Below, one piece after another: positions 16,259 through 25,597 of a DNA stretch of 58,031 bases. Origin of the DNA: Vibrio qingdaonensis (GTDB lineage Bacteria > Pseudomonadota > Gammaproteobacteria > Enterobacterales > Vibrionaceae); NCBI RefSeq assembly GCF_026191675.1, contig NZ_JAKRRY010000034.1:1-58031 (forward strand), in the 5' to 3' direction. Position 1 is the first letter of the stretch, and every line of letters starts with the position of its first letter. The notes beneath the pieces are model-generated. The model made no database searches. It was not told the origin of the DNA and saw only the letters and a list, made by a program, of their open reading frames with translations. The translations under genes and the position numbers were made by a program.

Positions 16259-17236
16259 ATGACTGCACGGCTGCTTCTCCTTACGCTCCTCACTTCGATT
16301 GCTTGTACCCCAACAGCATTTGCAACTCTAGCTCCAACACAAGGATTTAGCGGAGAAGTCTCAATAAGTAGCGCCAAAATAGGTGACAAGTCTAACCTTA
16401 TCGCTAGTGAAAACCCCAACATTAGCACGACAGAAGAAGCATACGATGATTTTTGGCTACCGCTTGGCACCTTAAACTATACCTATGGCCCTACCCTAAA
16501 CAAGCAATGGTTTATCGGTACATCACGTAATGATATCGCCGTCGGTACCTTCGTACTTGAAGGTGGATACCGACAGCAATTTGCTGACAACTCAATTTGG
16601 AGTTTTTCCTATCTGCCAACTGTCGTCGGTGAGCCGATCTGGAAAAATCCATACGTGGCAGCAGACCAACTTGAGCAAGCAGAAGCCACTGGCGACGCGT
16701 TTCGATTGCAAGTAGAAAACATTGCAGGCTCACTCTTTACTATAGATATGGCCTATGGGACACGGGTTGTTGCAGCAGAAGCATCCGCGACCCAAAGTCC
16801 AGTAGCCCACGCCACGCAATATGATCGCAACAGTGATTTTTACTATGCGAAAGGTTCTTACACCTTAGCCGTCAATGACTCGTGGGTACTTTTCCCTTCG
16901 CTTATCTACATACTGGATGACACCAAAGGGGTCGCGGTCAATAACCAAGGCGCAGGCGCAGAGCTCACCACGCTGTTTGCACATAACCAACACAGCTTTG
17001 CTGCGACGCTAAGTTACATGAACCATGAGTATCAGGGTTACAATGTCATTTTTGACCATGCTGGCAGAATCGATGACAAATACAGTGCTTTCTTAGCCTA
17101 TGAGTATCTTTCTTTATGGAACATAGAGTCACTCTCACTGATCTCTTTGTCGGGATACAATGCCACTGACTCAAGTATCACTTTTTATGATTCAGCAGAC
17201 TGGATCACCTCGATTGGTATGAACTTCGCCTTTTAA
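16259..17236 (+). CDS. DUF2860 outer-membrane beta-barrel protein, copy 2
   Basis: 325 residues. Signal peptide L-L-L-L-T-L-L-T-S-I-A-C-T-P-T-A-F-A, then G-F-S-G-E-V-S-I-S, the shared L-P-L-G-T-L-N-Y-T-Y-G, I-G-T-S-R-N-D-I-A-V-G-T and N-I-A-G-S-L-F-T-I-D-M-A-Y-G blocks, and a terminal M-N-F-A-F. Clearly paralogous to copy 1 but well diverged. A TTG at 16214 would extend it by 15 residues, but GGATGG followed by ATG 16259 puts the signal sequence at the N-terminus. Its stop codon overlaps the convergent comM stop (17233-17236). Confidence 0.8.
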   Translation: MTARLLLLTLLTSIACTPTAFATLAPTQGFSGEVSISSAKIGDKSNLIASENPNISTTEEAYDDFWLPLGTLNYTYGPTLNKQWFIGTSRNDIAVGTFVLEGGYRQQFADNSIWSFSYLPTVVGEPIWKNPYVAADQLEQAEATGDAFRLQVENIAGSLFTIDMAYGTRVVAAEASATQSPVAHATQYDRNSDFYYAKGSYTLAVNDSWVLFPSLIYILDDTKGVAVNNQGAGAELTTLFAHNQHSFAATLSYMNHEYQGYNVIFDHAGRIDDKYSAFLAYEYLSLWNIESLSLISLSGYNATDSSITFYDSADWITSIGMNFAF

Positions 17237-18756
17237 ACCGACTGCGCCGTAAGCTGCTTTAGCAAGCGATCCATAGCGCGATACCCTAACGCTTCCGCTA
17301 AATGAGCTCGTTGAATCTCGGGCTCATTAGACAAATCTGCAATGGTTCGCGCGACCTTAATGATGCGGTGATACGCTCGAATGGATAAACCAAGCCGATG
17401 CAATGCGCTTTCTAAAAACTCCGCATCCGGCTTCGCCAACGGGCAATACTGCTCAATCTCGCGACTTTGCAGTAACGCATTGGCTTTACCAGATCGCGCT
17501 AACATTTTGTCTCTTGCTTCAATAACTCGTAACTTTACATCTGCCGTCGACTCGCCTCGATCGCCCCCTTCGGCAAGTACGCCTTTAGGAAGTAAGGGGA
17601 TTTCAATCGACATATCAAATCGGTCTAACAGAGGACCCGATAGACGGCTTAGATAACGCAGAATCGCCTGAGGTGCAACGCGAGCTTGACTCTCATCATA
17701 GTAACCTGTTGGACTCGGATTCAGAGCACCGACTAATTGAAAGCGCGCTGGAAAGCGGGTTTTTCCTTGTGCACGAGAAATCACAATTTCCCCTGATTCT
17801 AGCGGCTCACGCAATGAATCGAGGACTTTACGCTCAAACTCAGGCATTTCATCTAAAAACAGTAGCCCGTTGTGTGCTAAGGAAATCTCTCCCGGTCTAG
17901 GAATACTCCCTCCCCCAACTAACGCTGCCATAGAGCTTGAATGATGCGGAGCTCGAAAAGGTCTTTGCTTCCAGTTGTCTTCATTAATCTCTAACTGGGT
18001 GAGTGAGCCAACCGAAGCGGTTTCAATCGCTTCCATATCACTCATAATCGGTAATAAGTCACACAAACGTGACGCTAACATTGTTTTTCCAGTACCCGGA
18101 GGGCCCAAAAACAGTAAATTATGATTGCCTGCCGCCGCTATCTCTAGCGCGCGCTTTCCTTGCTGCTGCCCTATGATATCTTGCAGATCTCTAACGTCTT
18201 GTTTCACTGTTTTAATAGCTGGTGACGTCACCAAACCCAACGCCTGCTGCCCCATCAAATAGGCACACACTTCCAGTAATCCCGAGGCGGATTTATGCTT
18301 ATCTTTGCCCACAAGCGCTGCCTGATTAGCATTCCCTTCAGGCACAATAAGTTGGCGTGCTGATTTATCCGCAGCTAGCGCAGCAGGCAGTACCCCTTTG
18401 ACCGTTCGTAATGATCCCGATAAAGCCAGTTCCCCGATAAATTCATGCTGCAACAACAGACTCTTGGGCAACTGTTCAGAGGCCGCTAAAATGCCTAAAG
18501 CAATAGGAAGATCAAACCGCCCGCCTTCCTTAGGTAAATCAGCAGGCGCTAGGTTGACCGTGATGCGCTTAGCAGGAAACTCAAATCGTGAATTAATAAT
18601 GGCGCTGCGAACTCGGTCCTTTGATTCCTTCACTGTCGTTTCTGGCAACCCAACTAAGGTAAAACCAGGCATACCATTACTGATATGTACTTCCACTGTA
18701 ACGAGCGGTGCTTCGACGCCAACACTTGCTCGGCTATAAATAATCGATAATCCCAT
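17233..18756 (-). CDS. comM: ComM / YifB Mg-chelatase-like AAA+ ATPase
   Basis: 507 residues. In Vibrio and Haemophilus ComM is a hexameric helicase that promotes branch migration when transformed DNA integrates. N-terminal Lon-protease-like fold (V-E-V-H-I-S-N-G-M-P-G-F-T-L-V-G-L-P-E, residues 22-40), Walker A G-P-P-G-T-G-K-T near 220, Walker B L-L-F-L-D-E-M-P-E-F near 300, arginine-finger region S-G-P-L-L-D-R-F-D near 365, and a C-terminal lid (H-R-I-I-K-V-A-R-T-I-A-D-L). The ATG at 18798 adds 14 non-family residues; AAGGAATGAC then ATG 18756 is the conserved start. Divergent from the ilv leader. Confidence 0.93.
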   Translation of the reverse strand: MGLSIIYSRASVGVEAPLVTVEVHISNGMPGFTLVGLPETTVKESKDRVRSAIINSRFEFPAKRITVNLAPADLPKEGGRFDLPIALGILAASEQLPKSLLLQHEFIGELALSGSLRTVKGVLPAALAADKSARQLIVPEGNANQAALVGKDKHKSASGLLEVCAYLMGQQALGLVTSPAIKTVKQDVRDLQDIIGQQQGKRALEIAAAGNHNLLFLGPPGTGKTMLASRLCDLLPIMSDMEAIETASVGSLTQLEINEDNWKQRPFRAPHHSSSMAALVGGGSIPRPGEISLAHNGLLFLDEMPEFERKVLDSLREPLESGEIVISRAQGKTRFPARFQLVGALNPSPTGYYDESQARVAPQAILRYLSRLSGPLLDRFDMSIEIPLLPKGVLAEGGDRGESTADVKLRVIEARDKMLARSGKANALLQSREIEQYCPLAKPDAEFLESALHRLGLSIRAYHRIIKVARTIADLSNEPEIQRAHLAEALGYRAMDRLLKQLTAQSV

Positions 18757-18879
18757 GTCATTCCTTTTTCCAACTAAATTCATTCGATAAACCCTCAAAA
18801 ATGCAGAGTTTTATAAATAGTCCTTGTTATATAGCCTGATTTGATGCTGATAAAATGTGAAAAAAGAATGAGGTTTTGC

Positions 18880-18907
18880 TTGTCAGGTAACAGAAATATG
18901 TGATACC
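18880..18907 (+). promoter_or_regulatory. Possible ilv leader promoter
   Basis: TTGTCA (18880-18885), a 16-base gap, then GATACC with an upstream TG (extended -10 type). It is 55 bases ahead of ilvL. The -10 match is poor, so this is tentative. Confidence 0.3.
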
Positions 18908-18961
18908 ACTAAGGACATAGATACTTTTGTTCAACACAAAGCAAACGATTAGATATTTGAA

Positions 18962-19051
18962 ATGACTTTTAGTGCTTATGCTCACACTCTGATTACTCTG
19001 ATTATTGTGGTCCTGATTAGGAACACACGGGGGAATGTGGGCAGAAAATAG
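18962..19051 (+). CDS. ilvL: ilv operon leader peptide IlvL
   Basis: 29-codon ORF with the run L-I-T-L-I-I-V-V-L-I (codons 10-19), rich in the three end-product amino acids, sitting directly ahead of a strong terminator and ilvG. This is the textbook layout for ribosome-mediated attenuation: scarcity of charged Leu, Ile or Val tRNA stalls the ribosome in the run, favouring the antiterminator. It ends R-N-T-R-G-N-V-G-R-K and TAG. Too short to be found by length-based ORF calling. Confidence 0.9.
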   Translation: MTFSAYAHTLITLIIVVLIRNTRGNVGRK

Positions 19052-19099
19052 CCGCAAGATTCAAAAAACCCCCGCACTGAAAAGTCCGGGGGTTTTTTT
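19028..19099 (+). promoter_or_regulatory. ilv attenuator (antiterminator and terminator)
   Basis: Terminator: AAAAAACCCCC (19063-19073) pairs with GGGGGTTTTTT (19088 onward) and ends in seven Ts. CGGGGG (19028-19033), inside the ilvL coding region, is complementary to CCCCCG (19069-19074) and can form the competing antiterminator. CACA/TGTG around 19025-19038 may form the pause hairpin. Regulation by branched-chain aminoacyl-tRNA is inferred from this architecture. Confidence 0.88.
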
Positions 19100-19245
19100 A
19101 CAAACTCTAAAACGCAAATTTGATGACGGTCACGAAAACGAGAGTCACTTCGTTATAATGACAAAACGCAAGATATGGGAGCACACAATGTGCAGTCGAA
19201 CGATAGAAAACCGCAAGTCACAATGCGGTCAACAAGGAGAAAGCA

Positions 19246-20892
19246 ATGACAGGTGCTGAGTTAGTTGTTGCTGCGTTAGCGCAACAAGGTATTAAGACTG
19301 TGTTTGGTTACCCCGGTGGAGCCATCATGCCCATCTACGATGCACTCTATGATGGCGGGGTAGAACATATTCTCTGCCGACACGAGCAAGGGGCAGCAAT
19401 GGCGGCTATCGGTATGGCAAGAGCGACCAAAGATGTCGCCGTCTGTATGGCAACCTCAGGTCCCGGCGCCACCAACCTTGTTACCGGCCTTGCCGATGCT
19501 TTTCTTGATTCCATCCCCCTCGTCGCAATCACTGGTCAAGTCGCCAGCTCCCACATTGGTACCGATGCCTTCCAAGAAATGGATGTGATTGGTATGTCAT
19601 TGTCTTGTACTAAACACAGCTACTTAGTTACCGATATCAATGACCTTGCGCCTACCTTAGCGGAAGCGTTTGAAGTTGCGAAGACCGGTCGTCCTGGCCC
19701 TGTTATCGTCGATATTGCTAAAGACGTTCAACTTGCTCAAACCCCTGTTGATGTTTTACCTCCATTTACGCCACCAGCAATGCCGGTAGCAAACCCAGAG
19801 CAAATACAGCTAGCACAACAACTTCTCAACCAAAGCTCCCGTCCAGTTCTCTACGTAGGTGGTGGAGTACAACTTGCTCATGCCACGGATTCTGTTCGCG
19901 AGTTTCTACGTTTAAACCCTATGCCATCAGTCAGCACCTTAAAAGGCCTTGGAACGATTGAGCGTAACGACCCGCACTATTTGGGCATGTTAGGCATGCA
20001 TGGCACTAAAGCGGCTAACTTAGTCGTACAGGAATGTGACCTGCTGATTGTCGTCGGGGCACGATTTGATGACCGAGTCACCGGTAAGCTCGATACCTTT
20101 GCTCCTCACGCTAAAGTGATTCATATTGATATCGATGCAGCGGAATTTAACAAGTTAAGAACGGCGAATGCCGCTTTACGCGGTGACATTAATGTCATTT
20201 TATCCCAGCTAGAGCTCTCTAAAGACATCTCCCCTTGGGCTCATCATAGTGAAAGCCTAAGAAGTGGCTTCAAATGGCGCTATGACCATCCGGGCGATCT
20301 TATCTTTGCTCCACTGCTACTGAAGCAACTGTCTGACATGATGCCTGAGTCTTCTATCGTCTCAACGGACGTCGGGCAACACCAAATGTGGGCAGCACAA
20401 CACATTCAACCGCGATCGCCAGAAAACTTTATTACGTCGGCAGGGTTGGGCACGATGGGCTTTGGCTTACCAGCCTCAATGGGCGCCGCCGTAGGGCGAC
20501 CTGACGACCAATCTATCCTCATTTCTGGTGATGGTTCGTTTATGATGAATGTACAAGAGCTGGGTACGCTCAAGCGCCGCCAGATCCCCGTCAAAATGGT
20601 ATTACTGAACAACCAACGGTTAGGTATGGTTAGACAATGGCAGTCCCTATTTTTTGATGGTCGCCACAGTGAAACCATTTTGGATGACAATCCTGACTTC
20701 GTCATGCTAGCGAAAGCGTTCGATATTCCAGGCAAAACCATTACTCGAAAAGAAGAAGTCGAACCCGCTTTAAAAGAGATGCTAGAAAGTAAAACAGCTT
20801 ACCTCTTGCATGTATTGATCGACGAAGAAGAGAACGTATGGCCATTGGTACCACCTGGTGCCTCAAACAGCGATATGTTGGAGAATACCTAA
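19246..20892 (+). CDS. ilvG: Acetolactate synthase II large subunit
   Basis: 548 residues, the length of intact E. coli IlvG. First common step of Ile/Val/Leu synthesis: ThDP- and FAD-dependent condensation of pyruvate with pyruvate or 2-oxobutyrate. Catalytic E47 in R-H-E-Q-G-A-A-M-A-A; FAD/central domain L-Y-V-G-G-G-V-Q; ThDP motif G-D-G-S-F-M-M-N-V-Q-E-L near 427 ending in N-N. Uninterrupted, unlike E. coli K-12. Type II enzymes are usually insensitive to valine. Good AAGGAG before the ATG. The stop overlaps ilvM by one base (TAATG). Confidence 0.97.
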   Translation: MTGAELVVAALAQQGIKTVFGYPGGAIMPIYDALYDGGVEHILCRHEQGAAMAAIGMARATKDVAVCMATSGPGATNLVTGLADAFLDSIPLVAITGQVASSHIGTDAFQEMDVIGMSLSCTKHSYLVTDINDLAPTLAEAFEVAKTGRPGPVIVDIAKDVQLAQTPVDVLPPFTPPAMPVANPEQIQLAQQLLNQSSRPVLYVGGGVQLAHATDSVREFLRLNPMPSVSTLKGLGTIERNDPHYLGMLGMHGTKAANLVVQECDLLIVVGARFDDRVTGKLDTFAPHAKVIHIDIDAAEFNKLRTANAALRGDINVILSQLELSKDISPWAHHSESLRSGFKWRYDHPGDLIFAPLLLKQLSDMMPESSIVSTDVGQHQMWAAQHIQPRSPENFITSAGLGTMGFGLPASMGAAVGRPDDQSILISGDGSFMMNVQELGTLKRRQIPVKMVLLNNQRLGMVRQWQSLFFDGRHSETILDDNPDFVMLAKAFDIPGKTITRKEEVEPALKEMLESKTAYLLHVLIDEEENVWPLVPPGASNSDMLENT

Positions 20893-21173
20893 TGAACCGA
20901 TACCTATTAGATATAAAAGCCGATGATAAAAGCGTGTTACTTGAGCGAGTATTGCGCGTGATCCGCCACCGTGGATTTATCATCAAGCAAGTTGCCGCGA
21001 CACAAAATCATGAAAGCAAGATTGCCAGTGTAGAGATAATCGTTGATAGTGATCGTCCGATTTCTACGCTGACCAATCAGATTGAAAAACTCTGGGATAT
21101 TCGTACTGTTGACGTCACTGAACTCAAAACTAACCAGCTGACCAATCACAACCTACAAGAACAAAGTGCATAA
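20892..21173 (+). CDS. ilvM: Acetolactate synthase II small subunit
   Basis: 93-residue ACT-domain protein (M-N-R-Y-L-L-D-I-K-A-D-D-K start; L-E-R-V-L-R-V-I-R-H-R-G-F-I-I-K-Q-V-A-A helix). Regulatory subunit that activates and stabilises IlvG. The ATG shares one base with the ilvG stop, giving translational coupling and a 1:1 complex. A longer upstream frame exists within ilvG but has no family similarity before this Met. Confidence 0.95.
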   Translation: MNRYLLDIKADDKSVLLERVLRVIRHRGFIIKQVAATQNHESKIASVEIIVDSDRPISTLTNQIEKLWDIRTVDVTELKTNQLTNHNLQEQSA

Positions 21174-21186
21174 GGAAGAACGCTAA

Positions 21187-22149
21187 ATGGCTACAAGTAC
21201 AGCAGATTTTATTTGGTTTAATGGTGAAATGGTTCCATGGGCTGAGGCAAATGTTCATGTCCTTACTCATGCTATGCACTATGGTACGTCGGTTTTTGAA
21301 GGCGTTCGTTGTTACAATACTCCGAACGGTCCGGTGATCTTCCGTCACCCAGAGCACGCCAAACGTCTAAAGAACTCGGCAAAAATCTATCGCTTTCCTA
21401 TTCCTTATACGGAAGAAGAAATCATGGAAGCGACACGTGAAACGGTTCGCCAAAATAAACTCGAGTCGGCGTACATTCGTCCTCTAGGTTTTGTTGGTAA
21501 TGTCGGGCTTGGTGTTTGCCCACCTGAAGATTCTGTCATGGAATTAATTATTGCGGCCTTCCCATGGGGTTCTTACCTGGGTGAAGAAGCGCTCGCAAAT
21601 GGTGTCGATGCTATGATATCTAGCTGGAATCGCGCTGCCCCTAACACTATCCCAACAGCCGCAAAAGCAGGCGGTAACTACCTATCATCTTTACTTGTGG
21701 GTGGTGAAGCGCGTCGTCACGGCTATGACGAAGGTATCGCTCTGAGTGTTGATGGCTATCTCTCCGAAGGTGCCGGTGAAAACATTTTTGTCATTAAAGA
21801 TGGCATTATCATGACGCCACCAGCCACCAGCGCGATTCTTCCAGGCATCACTCGTGACAGCATCATGACCATGGCCAAAGATATGGGCTACGACGTTCGT
21901 GAGACCAACATTGCTCGTGAAGCACTCTACCTTGCCGATGAAATTTTCATGACGGGTACCGCTGCTGAAATCGTACCCGTTCGTTCGGTTGATAAAATTG
22001 AAGTGGGCGAAGGAAAACGAGGCCCTATCACTAAAGTCATGCAGGATGCTTACTTTGGTCTTTTCAACGGTACCACCGAAGATAAATGGGGTTGGCTCGA
22101 TTATGTCTACCCACAAGACGCCGACAAGAACACTGCATCAGTAAAATAA
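21187..22149 (+). CDS. ilvE: Branched-chain amino acid aminotransferase
   Basis: 320 residues. PLP-dependent fold-type IV transaminase for the last step of Ile, Val and Leu synthesis. H-Y-G-T-S-V-F-E-G-V-R-C-Y near 31-43, PLP lysine in A-K-A-G-G-N-Y (near residue 160) and the E-G-A-G-E-N-I-F phosphate-binding stretch near 195-203. About ten residues longer at the C-terminus than E. coli IlvE. 13 nt after ilvM. Confidence 0.97.
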   Translation: MATSTADFIWFNGEMVPWAEANVHVLTHAMHYGTSVFEGVRCYNTPNGPVIFRHPEHAKRLKNSAKIYRFPIPYTEEEIMEATRETVRQNKLESAYIRPLGFVGNVGLGVCPPEDSVMELIIAAFPWGSYLGEEALANGVDAMISSWNRAAPNTIPTAAKAGGNYLSSLLVGGEARRHGYDEGIALSVDGYLSEGAGENIFVIKDGIIMTPPATSAILPGITRDSIMTMAKDMGYDVRETNIAREALYLADEIFMTGTAAEIVPVRSVDKIEVGEGKRGPITKVMQDAYFGLFNGTTEDKWGWLDYVYPQDADKNTASVK

Positions 22150-22161
22150 GGAACGAGTACA

Positions 22162-24003
22162 ATGCCTATCTACAAATCCGCGACCTCAACACATGGTCGT
22201 AACATGGCGGGTGCTCGTGCACTTTGGCGAGCAACGGGTGTGAAAGACGAAGACTTTGGTAAGCCTATCATTGCCGTCGTAAACTCGTTCACCCAATTTG
22301 TCCCAGGTCACGTCCATCTTAAAGATATGGGTCAACTGGTGGCGGGTGAAATTGAAAAAGCAGGCGGTATTGCCAAAGAGTTCAACACCATTGCCGTTGA
22401 TGATGGTATCGCAATGGGACACGGTGGCATGCTGTATTCATTGCCATCACGTGAGCTAATTGCCGACTCTGTTGAATACATGGTTAACGCGCACTGCGCG
22501 GACGCCATGGTATGTATCTCCAACTGTGACAAAATCACCCCTGGAATGATGATGGCGGCAATGCGCCTCAATATTCCCGTAATCTTTGTCTCTGGCGGTC
22601 CAATGGAAGCGGGTAAAACCAAGCTTTCCGATCAGATCATCAAACTGGATCTGGTCGATGCCATGATCCAAGGGGCTGATCCAACTATTTCTGATGAACA
22701 AAGTGAGCAAGTGGAGCGTTCCGCTTGCCCGACTTGTGGATCATGTTCTGGCATGTTTACAGCCAACTCAATGAACTGTCTAACAGAAGCGCTGGGGCTT
22801 TCTCAACCAGGCAACGGTTCTATGCTCGCAACACACGCTGACCGTGAACAGTTATTCCTAAATGCCGGTAAACGCATTATCGAATTAACCAAGCGTTACT
22901 ATGAGCAAGACGACGAGTCTGCGCTGCCACGTAATATCGCTAACCGTGCCGCATTTGAAAACGCCATGGCGTTGGATATTGCTATGGGCGGTTCAAGTAA
23001 TACCGTTTTACACCTTTTAGCCTCTGCACAAGAAGGTGAGATTGACTTCGACATGAATGATATCGATGAAATGTCACGCCGAGTACCACACTTATGTAAA
23101 GTGGCACCATCGACACCAAAATATCACATGGAAGACGTGCACCGTGCTGGTGGCGTGATGGCGATTCTTGGTGAGCTTGATCGCGCAGGATTACTCAATA
23201 GCGATACACGTACTGTACTGGGTCTTTCTATGAAAGAGCAGCTAGCGCAATACGACATCATGCAAACCGAGGATGAGGAAGTATTAAAATTCTTCAGAGC
23301 GGGCCCTGCAGGTATCCGTACGACGAAAGCTTTCTCTCAAGATTGTCGCTGGGATCGCCTTGATGACGATCGCAAAGATGGCTGTATTCGTACCAAGGAA
23401 AATGCCTTTAGCCAAGAAGGCGGACTGGCGGTACTGAGCGGAAATATCGCCGTCGACGGTTGTATTGTTAAAACAGCTGGCGTCGATGAAGGTAGTCTAG
23501 TCTTCCGTGGTCCAGCGGTCGTTTTCGAAAGCCAAGAAGACGCGGTAGATGGCATTTTAGGCGGCAAAGTCAAAGCGGGCGATGTGGTCATCATCCGTTA
23601 TGAGGGGCCTAAAGGTGGTCCTGGTATGCAGGAAATGCTTTACCCAACCACGTACCTGAAATCTATGGGTCTAGGTAAAGAATGTGCACTACTCACCGAC
23701 GGTCGCTTCTCTGGCGGTACTTCTGGCCTATCTATTGGCCACGCGTCCCCAGAAGCCGCTAACGGTGGCACCATTGGCCTTGTGAACAATGGCGATATTA
23801 TTGATATTAATATCCCAGCCCGCTCCATCTCACTGGACGTCCCAGAGGAAGAATTGACGGCTCGACGTAACGCACAAGACCAGCTTGGTTGGAAACCAGC
23901 CAATCGTGAACGTGTGGTTTCTTTAGCGCTGAAAGCGTATGCGAGCATGGCAACGAGTGCTGATAAAGGTGCGGTACGAGATAAGTCTAAACTCGAGGGA
24001 TAG
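22162..24003 (+). CDS. ilvD: Dihydroxy-acid dehydratase
   Basis: 613 residues. Dehydrates 2,3-dihydroxy acids to 2-oxo acids in Ile and Val synthesis using an iron-sulfur cluster. Ligand-type cysteines lie in C-I-S-N-C-D-K-I-T-P-G and C-P-T-C-G-S-C-S-G-M-F-T-A-N-S-M-N; the Mg site and catalytic serine region L-T-D-G-R-F-S-G-G-T-S-G is near 510-520. Length agrees with E. coli (616). 12 nt after ilvE, 4 nt before ilvA. Confidence 0.98.
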   Translation: MPIYKSATSTHGRNMAGARALWRATGVKDEDFGKPIIAVVNSFTQFVPGHVHLKDMGQLVAGEIEKAGGIAKEFNTIAVDDGIAMGHGGMLYSLPSRELIADSVEYMVNAHCADAMVCISNCDKITPGMMMAAMRLNIPVIFVSGGPMEAGKTKLSDQIIKLDLVDAMIQGADPTISDEQSEQVERSACPTCGSCSGMFTANSMNCLTEALGLSQPGNGSMLATHADREQLFLNAGKRIIELTKRYYEQDDESALPRNIANRAAFENAMALDIAMGGSSNTVLHLLASAQEGEIDFDMNDIDEMSRRVPHLCKVAPSTPKYHMEDVHRAGGVMAILGELDRAGLLNSDTRTVLGLSMKEQLAQYDIMQTEDEEVLKFFRAGPAGIRTTKAFSQDCRWDRLDDDRKDGCIRTKENAFSQEGGLAVLSGNIAVDGCIVKTAGVDEGSLVFRGPAVVFESQEDAVDGILGGKVKAGDVVIIRYEGPKGGPGMQEMLYPTTYLKSMGLGKECALLTDGRFSGGTSGLSIGHASPEAANGGTIGLVNNGDIIDINIPARSISLDVPEEELTARRNAQDQLGWKPANRERVVSLALKAYASMATSADKGAVRDKSKLEG

Positions 24004-24007
24004 TCTA

Positions 24008-25543
24008 ATGAGTAGCGAAAGTTATCCCAAAACCGGCGCAGAGTACCTGCGCCAGGTATTGCGCGCTCCTGTTTACGAAGTGGCGACATTAACGCCACTG
24101 CAAGATATGCCTCGCTTATCTGCTCGTATTCATAATAACGTGCAAATCAAACGTGAAGATCGCCAGCCCGTGCATTCATTTAAGCTACGTGGTGCCTATA
24201 ATATGGTATCCAACCTTACTGAAGCGCAGAAAAAAGCAGGGGTTATCGCAGCCTCCGCGGGCAACCACGCACAGGGCATGGCGTTGTCTGGCACCAAACT
24301 GGGTATTAGTACAACTATCGTGATGCCTAAGACCACGCCAGACATTAAAGTGGATGCGGTACGCAGCTTTGGCGGTCACGTTGTATTACACGGCAACAAC
24401 TTTGATGAAGCAAAAGCCGAAGCAGAGCGTTTATCCGCTTTGCACGGTTACACCTTTGTGCCTCCCTTTGATCACCCGCTTGTCATTGCAGGACAAGGTA
24501 CGATCGGCATGGAAATGCTGCAGCAAAATGGTCACCTCGACTATATTTTTGTTCCAGTCGGCGGCGGCGGTTTAGCCGCTGGCGTCGCGGTATTAGTTAA
24601 ACAACTGATGCCAGAAATCAAAGTGATTGCAGTGGAACCGGAAGATTCTGCCTGTCTAAAAGCCGCGCTGGACGCTGGAAAACCCGTCGCTTTAGATCAA
24701 GTAAGTATGTTTGCTGATGGGGTTGCGGTTAAAATTATCGGTCAAGAAACCTTCCGTCTATGCCAAGAATATATTGATGGGCATATTACCGTCTCCAGTG
24801 ATGAAATCTGCTCTGCTGTAAAAGATATTTTCGAAGACACGCGCGCCATCGCTGAGCCTTCTGGCGCGCTTGCTCTGGCTGGACTTAAAAAGTTTGCCGA
24901 AAAACACGCACTGCAGAACAAACAGCTAGGCACCGTGCTTTCTGGAGCCAACACTAATTTCCATGGCTTGCGTTATGTTTCCGAACGTTGTGAGCTTGGT
25001 GAAAAGCGTGAAGGTTTGTTGGCCGTGACTATTCCGGAACATCAGGGCGCATTCTTTGAGTTCTGTAATATCATTGGTGGGCGAGCCGTTACTGAGTTTA
25101 ACTACCGCTACAATGATGACAAACTGGCGAATATTTTTGTCGGTGTGCGTCTCGCTGGTGGTCAGGAAGAGCTCGAGGGTATCATTAAAGATTTACGTGC
25201 TGGTGGCTACCCGGTTGTCGATCTGTCAGATGATGAGATGGCCAAACTACATATCCGTTATATGATTGGTGGCAAGCCTTCTAAGCCACTTCAAGAGCGT
25301 TTGTATAGCTTTGAGTTCCCAGAATATCCAGGTGCTCTACTGAAGTTCCTGAGCACGCTGGGGACGCATTGGAATATCAGCTTATTCAACTACCGTAACC
25401 ATGGCGCTGACTACGGTCGGGTGCTGTGTGGTTTTGAGCTACAAGACAGTGACCTCGCCGAGTTTTCTTCACATCTGCGTGAACTAGGCTACCAGTGTAA
25501 AGATGAAACGGATAACCCATCGTATCAATTTTTCTTGTCTTAA
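24008..25543 (+). CDS. ilvA: Threonine ammonia-lyase (threonine deaminase)
   Basis: 511 residues. Converts threonine to 2-oxobutyrate, the committed step to isoleucine. PLP lysine in H-S-F-K-L-R-G-A-Y near residue 59, phosphate-cup V-G-G-G-G-L near 185, then two ACT-like regulatory domains (about 325-510) that bind isoleucine and valine. An in-frame start at 23939 within ilvD adds 23 non-family residues; ATG 24008 matches the family. Last gene of the ilv operon. Confidence 0.97.
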   Translation: MSSESYPKTGAEYLRQVLRAPVYEVATLTPLQDMPRLSARIHNNVQIKREDRQPVHSFKLRGAYNMVSNLTEAQKKAGVIAASAGNHAQGMALSGTKLGISTTIVMPKTTPDIKVDAVRSFGGHVVLHGNNFDEAKAEAERLSALHGYTFVPPFDHPLVIAGQGTIGMEMLQQNGHLDYIFVPVGGGGLAAGVAVLVKQLMPEIKVIAVEPEDSACLKAALDAGKPVALDQVSMFADGVAVKIIGQETFRLCQEYIDGHITVSSDEICSAVKDIFEDTRAIAEPSGALALAGLKKFAEKHALQNKQLGTVLSGANTNFHGLRYVSERCELGEKREGLLAVTIPEHQGAFFEFCNIIGGRAVTEFNYRYNDDKLANIFVGVRLAGGQEELEGIIKDLRAGGYPVVDLSDDEMAKLHIRYMIGGKPSKPLQERLYSFEFPEYPGALLKFLSTLGTHWNISLFNYRNHGADYGRVLCGFELQDSDLAEFSSHLRELGYQCKDETDNPSYQFFLS

Positions 25544-25597
25544 CACGCTGCAGTAACGGGCGCTCAGTTTCTATTTAGAATCGACGCTTTACCTAAT

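Noticed and set aside
18757..18798. Upstream comM start adding 14 residues
   Set aside because: The family begins at M-G-L-S-I-I; a ribosome-binding site lies just before 18756.
19154..19159. Perfect TATAAT upstream of ilvG as a second ilv promoter
   Set aside because: No acceptable -35 at 16-18 bp; the nearest TTGATG is 28 bases away.
19035..19259. 74-codon plus-strand frame between ilvL and ilvG
   Set aside because: It runs through the attenuator terminator and overlaps ilvG; no family similarity.
23939..24007. Longer ilvA start within ilvD
   Set aside because: The 23 extra residues are the ilvD end in another frame; ATG 24008 is the conserved start.
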